Positions 56,889 to 64,000 of a stretch of 64,000 nucleotides of DNA are shown here, piece by piece. Position 1 is the stretch's first letter, and each line of letters starts with the position of its first letter. Both the position numbers and the translations under genes were made by a program. The stretch comes from Cryptomeria japonica (taxonomy: Eukaryota > Streptophyta > Pinopsida > Cupressales > Cupressaceae), in the NCBI RefSeq assembly GCF_030272615.1, contig NC_081413.1, forward strand, positions 448,984,538 through 449,048,537, in the 5' to 3' direction. Below the pieces are notes generated by a model that saw only the letters and a program-made list of their open reading frames with translations, had not been told where the DNA came from and searched no databases.

Positions 56889-56937
56889 CATATACATATA
56901 TATATGTATTTATATATGTGTGTGTATATATATATAA
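56853..56937. repeat. AC then mixed AT/GT microsatellite
   Basis: About 14 AC units run into TATATACATATACATATA-type sequence, then a short GTGTGTGTA stretch and TATATATATA. It lies where the other LTR has CT and AT units. Confidence 0.9.
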
Positions 56938-57210
56938 CTATATATTTAGATACTATAAAAGAATTTCCACATAATTAAAAAAAAACTTCATGCAAACCCT
57001 ATCTAAAATGCATAATATAAAATACCTCATATTTTATAATATACTAACTCTTTTCTTTACTACCCTAGCCCTACCCGGGCTAGGGTTTTATATTTTTTTT
57101 GAATCTTAAAATTATGTAGGGGTCGACTGCGTTCGTGGTGGAGCGGCGGCCATGATTTAAAGATTGGCAGGTTTGGGGGAGGCGACGGTGATGACCCCGT
57201 GGGTGCCGCT

Positions 57211-57324
57211 CACTGTGGGTTACCACAGTGGCGGCAACCACTATGGTCACCCATAGTGTCGGCCTTAGGGTCGTCCACTGTGGGAGGCCACAGTGGCGCC
57301 GACCACTGTGGTCACCCACAATGG
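57211..57324. repeat. GC-rich cluster of four short hairpins (5' LTR copy)
   Basis: 57211-57230 (CACTGTGG-GTTA-CCACAGTG, perfect), 57239-57258 (CACTATGG-TCA-CCCATAGTG), 57275-57296 (perfect 9 bp arms) and 57303-57324 (one mismatch). In the second hairpin both arms differ from the other LTR copy in a way that keeps pairing. Confidence 0.85.
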
Positions 57325-57341
57325 CGGGAGCCGTCCCATCC

Positions 57342-57394
57342 CACTATGTTAAACAAAGTGGTTTGGCTTGCCGAACACTGTGTTTAACATAGTG
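57342..57394. repeat. Longer inverted repeat present only in the 5' LTR
   Basis: CACTATGTTAAACA at 57342-57355 pairs perfectly with TGTTTAACATAGTG at 57381-57394. Pairing extends inward with three mismatches to about 22 bases per arm, around a 9 base loop. The 3' LTR lacks this stretch. Confidence 0.85.
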
Positions 57395-57510
57395 GGTCCG
57401 GCCGAAACCTACCCCCCGATTTTTTTTTTTAAAACAAAGGTTTTTTTTTAATTTTATTATTTTTGTTTTTTTATTTTATTTATATTTTTAATATATATAT
57501 GTAAATAGGT

Positions 57511-57535
57511 AATATATATATATATATATATATAT
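57511..57535. repeat. AT microsatellite (5' LTR copy)
   Basis: About 12 units of AT, preceded by a separate short run near 57490. Confidence 0.88.
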
Positions 57536-58132
57536 TGCATTGTATTTTAAATATGAGTATAAATTTATATACATTTGATGCATAAGGAGAATTAACATTA
57601 CTATGCATTTAATTTCTATATTTATTTTTTTACACTACTAAAACATATTGCTAACGAAATCTTGAATTAAACCCATGTATATCTTTTTTTTAAAAACCCA
57701 AAAATACTTTATTGCTAAAACATAGATGTACTAAGTTAACCTTAGATTTATCTTCTGCATAAAGTAACTGACTGAGTTAAATTAATTTTATACAGCAACT
57801 ATAAAAAATATATCTTTATATAGTCTAGATAAACTATCTATCTTAGATATTATTTTCTGTAATACATGAAAACACAGTTTCTAGAACTCTATTGTACTAT
57901 ATTGCATGTACAGAAAATAGAACTATATGTTTTAATTTTAGCCTACAATATGCATGCAAATCTAATTTATTCCTTTCCTGTTTTATTTTATTTTAAATGC
58001 ATACGAATGAAATAAATTTCTTGCTATTCAATTTATCATAAACACATCAGATATAAAAAAAATTTGTTGAACTTTGGAAAAACTAATTTAGGAATACTCA
58101 TTTCTTTTCTACAATAAATAGCATTCTAAAAT

Positions 58133-59212
58133 TGTAGACACTTAAAAATAATTATTTTAATTATTTTTTAATTCCTCACATAATTAATTAATTAATTATG
58201 TTAATTAAAATTCTTCTCAATATTAATTAAATATAATTAATATTGTCACTATAGCATATGATTGATAAATCATTCCCTTTCTTTATTCTTCTAAAAAATC
58301 AAATCCTCACAAATCTTCCTCCTAGCTAATTAATTTCAATTAATTAGTTAACCTACATGATTCCTACAAATCATCTTCTTAATTCATCATTAACCTAATA
58401 AATTCTTCTAGAAACTCCCTAAACTCACTTAACATTATTCTTTTAGTCAAATTCTCCTACAAATATAAATCCCACCTAACATTTCCTCTAATTCCCCTCC
58501 TAATAAGTCGTTAATGGCTAATCATCATGATTAGCCACAAAGTCAACTCTTTGTCCTTTCATCCAGCCACTAGCTTTAAATGCTCTTTTTCTAGATGAAT
58601 GTAAGATTTTTGAAATCTCACATTCCTCTAGGCATTTCCCTCTCCCAAGGAATTTTTAATTCCTTTTTATTCTTCTAATCCCCATAATATCCGTTTTTGG
58701 AGAATTTTTAATTCCTCCAATGTATCTTGTAGAGTGTGGAGATACAAAATGCCTTTAAGGCATATTTCTTGGTCTTCACACCCTCTCTTTGACCTTGTGT
58801 GACCTCACAAGTAAATCTTAGCCCTTCATCTCGAATTCATCCTAGCCATCCATTTTCCTCTCCTCTTCCTATAAAATAGGGTTCCATCCCTTCATTCAAA
58901 ACATCTTGAAATTCAGTAAGCTTATGCTGCCCTTTTGAGCCCAGGAAATCATCTTGGCAACTTGATCATCTCATCCTTATCATTCATCCTTATCATTTGT
59001 GCACAATATTGGAGAGCCATCCACATCTAGCAAACAAAGAAGCACATCAAGTGGAGCATTGTCAAGGGGCGCCTTCACTTCATCAAGCTCAATCCGAAGG
59101 AGAAGGTAAAATAGCAAGATGAAATGATCTTTTTATGATATTTTAGCATTCTACATGTTTATTTCATTATGTTTTGATCAGTTTACCTTTCAAATCTATT
59201 TTTCCCTCTTCA
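58133..59212 (+). mobile_element. sLTR-4: solo LTR (1080 bp) inside the gypsy-G 5' LTR
   Basis: Starts TGTAGACACTTAAAAA and ends CCCTCTTCA. Flanked by AAAAT at 58128-58132 and 59213-59217, a perfect 5 bp duplication, and absent from the other gypsy-G LTR at the matching place (about 50418). It contains a TATA-like CTATAAAATAGGG near 58870-58882 with a plausible start downstream, so plus orientation is favoured. No coding, primer site or purine tract. It shares the TGTAGACAC start with sLTR-1 and sLTR-2, but I see no extended similarity. Confidence 0.88.
58870..58882 (+). promoter_or_regulatory. Putative TATA box of sLTR-4
   Basis: CTATAAAATAGGG in an otherwise pyrimidine-rich stretch, about 250 bases after the TTTTTGAAATCTCAC region. 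Fits an LTR core promoter; activity not shown. Confidence 0.5.
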
Positions 59213-59879
59213 AAAATATTACTACTTTTTACAACGTATTTCAAAGACACTACTATCTCTTTACAATGGGTCTCTCATTTCTAATAAATGAGGACTTTTT
59301 TAATTATTAATTACATTTACAAATAATTTCTTGCAACAAATAACTCCTGCAACCTTCCACTTGTTCTATTCTTTTCTTTCGACAACCTGCATTTAAAATC
59401 AAAGCTATGACCATGGAGTGCTCACCTCCCAGCCTAGGATAACTAGTAGCCACCCCTGAGCTTGGAGAACCAAGCCCTAGATAGATAACACACATGCAAA
59501 CATAAAAGACAAGGGAAAAACAATCTCAAACACAATCCCAAGCAAGGTTACACTGCACCACATATTGTGATGTCTTTTCAAGGGTGGTAGTGGACCAAGT
59601 ACCCTGAGGAGACTGCAAGTATGGTAAAACATATAGCCACCTCATGGAAAACCAAATACATCATAAGTATATCAACCCCACATCCTTATGCCCCTCAAGA
59701 CATTCATGCCTTATTTCCCTCCTTATGACCCCCAAATGCATAAACAAGCCATGAAGAAAGGGTCACATAAAATCCCTTGTGATCAATCTCATAACGAGAG
59801 CCTCTCACTCGAGGACTGTCACTTCTACCACCCACAAGACCATCCTCTCTCCCAAGAGTAGGAGGCCTTGATTACTCCC

Positions 59880-61076
59880 AAAGCACATAAAATGCATACA
59901 AAAAGTAAAACATAGAACACAATAATTTTCCACAGAAAACATGCAAGAAACTAGCCTTTTTACACAAGCAAATCCTTTCAACACAACATTCAATATAAAA
60001 CATTACAAGGAGAAAATATGACCAACCTTCAACTGCCCAAAGGTATGCTAGATTGGTTGAAGATGAGCAGCCCAATTCCACAAACCCTTGCCTCTCTACA
60101 CTTAGCCAAATTTTCTAAAACCAAATCTGTCTTTGTTTCAAAATCTTGTCTCCAAAAATGGAGAGTGGGTGATTACCCACAAACTCTCTCTTTCTTGCCT
60201 AAGAAGACCTCACTAAGAGTTCTCATAGGTTTCTAAAAATTGAAAAAGGAAAAAAGAAGAAAAAGATCAAAAGGTATCTCTCAACAAAATAGAAATTTAA
60301 CTAATCTAGATGATGCCTTCTAAATTCAATTTTCACACAACTTAGAAAACTCACTTTTTAGGGTGTCTAAATGGTCACATGGGAGTTGAAACATGCCTAA
60401 AATTGCTCTTAACCCTTAGGTATACCTTAAGGGCTTTACGAAACACTCTTAAACTACCCCTGGGTGTCTATTTAACCCCTTTTAAACCCCTCTGAAGTTA
60501 ATTTTCGGGTCAAACTTAAGTCGACCACCCCAAAGATTCTCTTCCCAAGGCAATTATGGAATCACATTAAATTAATTGAAAAAGCTATGGTTAAACAACT
60601 CCCTCCAAGAGACAATTTTAAAAAAACCAAAACATAAATCAACACGTGTCAAGTGACACAAAATAAAAATACTTTTACAAAATTATACATGAAATCTTGT
60701 CTCTTGTTGGATTTACACAAATAAATAAATTCAATCTAACACTCGTGCAACATCCACTTTTACAAATAAAATACTATACAAACGGGGTGTTGTCTCTCCA
60801 AATAGACAAACCTTGGTTCTACGAACGTACATGGGTCTAGCTTTGGTTCTCCAAAATATTTCCATGGTCACATGGATAATTTTCATGCGCATCTCAATTA
60901 CACATTAGTAATTTCAAATAACCTCATATAATATAAAACACATGAATAAGAATACACATCAAACACTCTACAAACAATATACACTTAAACAAATCAATAC
61001 ACCTTATATCCACAAATCCACATAAACAATTATCATAATTCTCATAATTTTGATCCACACATAAAACATACATCCT
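59880..61076. other. 1.2 kb block present only in the gypsy-G 5' LTR, no gene
   Basis: LTR similarity stops after GATTACTCC and resumes at TATTTCTATCATC. The block begins CAAAGCACATAAAATGC and ends CACATAAAACATACA before TCC. Only a 3 bp TCC is shared at the edges. Either this is an insertion with a 3 bp duplication, or it is original LTR sequence that the 3' LTR has lost. No coding or terminal inverted repeat seen. Confidence 0.6.
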
Positions 61077-61331
61077 ATTTCTATCATCATAGTAAAGTCC
61101 TGCAAATCCAATAACAACATATATCATCTCAAATTCATCCTATTCAAAAATCATGTAGAGTTCTATATCATAAAGCATATAAATGAAGCATCAACATATA
61201 GCAATGTTATCCAAATCACGGAATCATATAAGTTCTAAATCCATAATGCATAAAAATAAAGCATCCATAATAGTCTCAACATAAAAATCACTGAAATGTT
61301 AGACTAAGTCAGGGTAGGGCCTCACACAGTT

Positions 61332-61464
61332 ATTAGATCTGATTACAGTAGTTGCAGATATGAGATAAGTTGAAATAAGTTTGATTTTGAATTAAAGTTT
61401 GAATTTGTTTTAATACTTATTCACCCCCTCTCTTAGTATTAACTAGATCGTCATAGAATTAACA
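61332..61464 (+). mobile_element. copia-E 5' LTR, piece 3
   Basis: The last part of the LTR, with TTATTCACCCCCTCTC (about 61418-61434), ending AATTAACA at 61464, two bases before the primer site. Confidence 0.8.
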
Positions 61465-61466
61465 AT

Positions 61467-61478
61467 TGGTATCAGAGC
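61467..61478 (+). other. copia-E primer-binding site
   Basis: TGGTATCAGAGC, intact initiator Met-tRNA type, two bases after the LTR. Confidence 0.92.
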
Positions 61479-61538
61479 TTTAATCCTCTATGTGCAAAAA
61501 GCCTAACCGCTTGAGTAAAAGATTCTAAGGAATTCAAT

Positions 61539-62660
61539 ATGATGAATAAAGAGGGTCCCAAGTTCAACAAGGATAACTACAAGATCTGGAAGGACATAAT
61601 GAAGATCTACATCAAAGGTCTTGGTGCACAATATTGGAAGAAATTTTAAACAACATATGTTTCTCCTACTACTCCCTTGACACAGGATGAACTTGGAGAA
61701 CAACAAGATAACACGCAAGACCTAGAAGCTATTGTAAGTACTTTATCTGATTTAGAATATATTGAAGTTCAAGGATTGGAAACTGCAGGTGAGGTTTGGC
61801 AAAAGTTAGAGACAATCAATGGAGGAGATGAGTATGTTCAAAGAGCCAAAGAGGAAAGATTGAGAGAAAAATTAGATGACATGAGAATGTTGGAAGGATA
61901 AAATATTGGATAGTATGGTCATAGAATTAAAAAAGTTGTTGGTGGCATTAAGAATGCTAGAGGCAAAATAGAAGATGATACTATAATAAGTAGAATGCTC
62001 AGAACTCTTCAACCTTAGTATTCTATAAGAGTGTTGGCAATCCAAGAACTTAGATCTATTTAAAAAGATACAGTAATTGTTGATTCATTGATTGGTAAGT
62101 TTATGACTTTTGAGTTAAATTGTTTTGACATTAGTGTGACAAAATCTATTGAATATGCCTTTAAAGCATCTATTACTGGTTCATCTGGTAGAAAAGGAAA
62201 ACATATATATCTAAATCTTGAGTGCGAGACAATTCATGTAAGTAACTAGGGAGATGAAGATAGTGAAGATCAAGTGATGGAACTTGAAGCATTGTTAACA
62301 AAGATATTTCCAAGAGGCACTGGTAAGTATAAAGGAAATCTACCTTTGAAGTGTTTCTCTTGCAATAAAATTGGTCATAGTGCTGCTAACTGCCCTAACA
62401 CCAATAAGAAAGAAAAGATTAGAAGATTCAAAGGAAATGGCAAGAAACATTGTTATGTTGTAGTAGATGAAGGTGTGACCAATGAGGAGTCAGAAGAAGA
62501 AGATGACAATGAAGAAATTGTGTTTGTAGTTGTGAAGGACGAACTGTCTGATAAAAAGGCACTAGTATCTCATATGGAGAATAGTGATGAATGGATTATA
62601 GATAATGGCTTCTCACACCACATGACCAGAGACAAAAGTAAGTTTATAACCTTAATGAAT
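61539..62660 (+). pseudogene. copia-E gag and protease start
   Basis: ATG at 61539. One frame to about 62650 with in-frame stops only. FNKDNYKIWKDIMKIYIKGLG is the gag N-terminus; then VQGLETAGEVWQKLETI, LREKLDDMRMLEG and LAIQELRSI. The zinc knuckle at 62352-62393 is intact (CFSCNKIGHSAANC). An acidic linker leads to the protease site WIIDNGFSHHMTRD (about 62590-62632), where the family DSG is DNG. A frameshift follows near 62650. It encodes particle protein and start of protease. Confidence 0.85.
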
Positions 62661-64000
62661 TTGATGGAGGTGTTGTTAGATTTGGGAACAACTCTCCTTG
62701 CATGGTGAAAGGCAAAGGTTCTATATCTCTAAATGGAAACAGTAATGTTGATGATGTATTTTGGGTTGATGGTCTTAAGCATAATATTTTAAGTGTTGGT
62801 AAGCTCAATGATAAAGGTTATTTGCTTGAATTTAAGAGTGGATTCTGTATAATTCTTGGAGTAATGGTGAACTAATTGCTACCGGGAAGAAAACTAGAGG
62901 TAACTTATTCTATTTGCATAGTAATGTTAATAATTGTCTGGTTGAAAGAATGGATGACAGTTGGTTATGACATAGAATATATTGTCATGTTAATTTTGAT
63001 AATATGATTAAGATAATTAAGTCAAGTGTTGTAAGAGGATTACCCCAACTTGTCAAATCAGATAGTGTGATATGAAAAGATTGTCAAATCGGTAAGATGA
63101 CCTCTATTTCTTTCAAGAACAAGAATGGTATTTCTAAGAATTTTTTAGATTTGGTACATACTGATCTATGTGGCCCTATGAGAATAGAGAGTTATTATGG
63201 TGATAGGTATTTCATGATCTTCACTGATGACTATTCTAAAATGATGTGGGTAGCATTTCTGAGAGAGTAATCAAACGCATGTAGTAAATTTAAATCATTT
63301 AAAGCTTCGATTGAGAAGAAAACAAGTAAGAAATTGAAAGTGTTTTAGATCAGACCAAGGAGGTGAGTTCACATCTGATGAATTTGAAGTATTGTGATGA
63401 ACAGGGTATAAAGAGATAGATATCTACTTTGAGGACACCACATTAGAATGGCATTGCAAAAAGGATGAACATAACAATAGTTGAAGCTGCAAGAACCATG
63501 TTATTAAAGGGTAATGTATCCAAAATGTTCTAGAGAGAAGTAGTCAATACTTTTGTATACACTCTTAACCAGGTACTGATAAAAAGAGGTAACAATAAGA
63601 CAACCTATGAGCTATGGTATGGAAAAACTCCTTGTGTTAGTTATTTTAAAATCTTTGGAAGTCAATGTTTTATCAAGAGAGATAACCACACTGAGAAGTT
63701 TGAAGCAAAATATGATAAGGGAATTTTTCTTGGTTACTCCTCTAAGAGTAAAGAATATAAATGTTACAATAAAAGGAATAAGAAAATTGTTGAAAGTGCT
63801 AATTTAAAAGTTGATAATTTATCTAATAAGTCTGAAGGTACAAGCAGATATGAACCTAATAAAGGATGATAATAAGGAAAAGTATGTGATCATTGAACCG
63901 GAAGTGAAGAATAATGAATAACCAATGAATAGAGAACTAAGTGCTTAATCGGTGAGCGATGATAGTGAAGATGAAGAACTTGATGAAGAAGATGTAGAAC
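62661..64000 (+). pseudogene. copia-E protease end and integrase, cut by the window end
   Basis: In shifted frames: VKGKGSISLNGN, LKHNILSVGKLNDKGYLLEF, then the GAG-pre-integrase remnant with CHVNFDNMIK and CQIGKMTSISFKNKNG. The integrase core has LVHTDLCGPM (about 63151-63180), the first catalytic-Asp region IFTDDYSKMMWVAF (about 63219-63260), a decayed GGEFTSDEF region (about 63360-63380) and ELWYGKTPCVSYFKIFGS (about 63610-63660). The acidic linker before RT starts near 63800. Several stops and frameshifts. RT and RNase H are expected beyond 64000. Confidence 0.83.

Larger units (their letters stand above)
48686..61326 (-). mobile_element. gypsy-G: Ty3/gypsy chromovirus (Tekay-like) with both LTRs
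   Basis: Minus-strand element flanked by a perfect duplication CAGTT (48681-48685 and 61327-61331). 3' LTR 48686-51330, purine tract 51331-51342, pol and gag 51343-55996, primer site 56213-56224, 5' LTR 56228-61326. Order gag, protease, RT, RNase H, integrase, with a chromodomain-like C-terminus, defines a chromovirus. The initiator Met-tRNA primer and long LTRs fit the Tekay group, but that subgroup assignment is inference. Coding is broken by many stops and at least three frameshifts. Confidence 0.9.
56228..61326 (-). mobile_element. gypsy-G 5' LTR, enlarged by sLTR-4 and a 1.2 kb block
   Basis: Plus-strand ends TGTCATGCCC and GGGCCTCACA, matching the 3' LTR. Compared with 48686-51330 it additionally holds sLTR-4 (58133-59212), a block of about 1.2 kb (59880-61076) and an extra hairpin (57342-57394). 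Confidence 0.9.
31326..64000 (+). mobile_element. copia-E: plus-strand copia element split by copia-F and gypsy-G, runs off the window
   Basis: Begins with LTR start TGTTGGAATTTGGC at 31326, inside copia-D. Its LTR is in three pieces (31326-32152, 47995-48685, 61332-61464), followed by primer site, gag and pol to the window end. The pieces fit because each insertion is bounded by matching 5 bp duplications. The combined LTR also has the usual order: promoter-like region, CTAAC/GGT repeats, the TTGGGTTTTCACG motif, a pyrimidine-rich tail. The 3' half is beyond the window. Confidence 0.8.

Noticed and set aside
57080-57387. Open frames with repeated GDHSGRRHCG-like residues
   Set aside because: They are translations of the hairpin cluster; the other LTR does not preserve the frame.
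59880-61076. CACTA-type DNA transposon suggested by a 3 bp edge match
   Set aside because: Ends are CAAAG and ATACA, without CACTA termini or inverted repeats.
1-64000. tRNA, rRNA, CRISPR arrays, bacterial operons
   Set aside because: No cloverleaf with internal promoter boxes, no rRNA stretch, no regular repeat-spacer structure; gene content is entirely eukaryotic retroelement. The tRNA-like 12-mers are primer-binding sites.

Overview
This window looks like intergenic heterochromatin from a large seed-plant nuclear genome. It is AT-rich, I recognise no ordinary host gene, and almost all of it is old, nested LTR retrotransposon. The dominant Ty1/copia lineages, a chromodomain-bearing Ty3/gypsy element with 2.6 kb or longer LTRs, many in-frame stops and deep nesting would suit a conifer-like giant genome. 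That taxonomic guess is inference. The element names used here (copia-A to copia-F, gypsy-G, sLTR-1 to -4) are local labels.

Layout. (1) 1-10744: copia-A on the plus strand. Its gag is split by solo LTR sLTR-1 (94-1680) and its gag-pol by a 3.7 kb unclassified block (about 2776-6500). That block carries an unrecognised coiled-coil-like pseudogene on the minus strand. (2) 10745-12218: decayed zinc-knuckle gag remnant and an LTR fragment. (3) 12219-18368: copia-B, a structurally complete Tork-like element on the minus strand with short LTRs and target-site duplication (TSD) AGTTG. (4) 18369-20386: rest of the host LTR-like sequence, including about ten copies of a 73 bp tandem repeat. (5) 20387-26990: copia-C, which has two LTRs, a PBS and a PPT but codes only for gag. 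(6) 26991-31325: copia-D, pol remnant on the minus strand, with solo LTR sLTR-2 (29620-31225) in its integrase. (7) 31326 to beyond 64000: copia-E on the plus strand. Its 5' LTR is cut into three pieces by two large insertions.

The first insertion into copia-E is copia-F (32153-47989), a tandem array LTR-internal-LTR-internal-LTR-internal-LTR. Its outer ends carry a near-identical 5 bp duplication (GTGTT/GTGTC). Both of its larger internal regions share a deletion that removes the gag C-terminus, protease and integrase. The third LTR of the array contains a 4.9 kb solo LTR (sLTR-3, 39354-44286). The second insertion is gypsy-G (48686-61326, minus strand, TSD CAGTT), a chromovirus. Its 5' LTR holds a further solo LTR (sLTR-4, 58133-59212), and both its LTRs contain a GC-rich cluster of short hairpins.

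No element looks able to move by itself: every gag-pol frame is broken. Many stops sit where the family has glutamine, as expected from C-to-T change at methylated CAG/CAA. Relative insertion order can be read from the nesting: copia-D, then copia-E, then copia-F and gypsy-G, then sLTR-3 and sLTR-4. Functions are assigned by recognising family motifs by eye; no database search was run.
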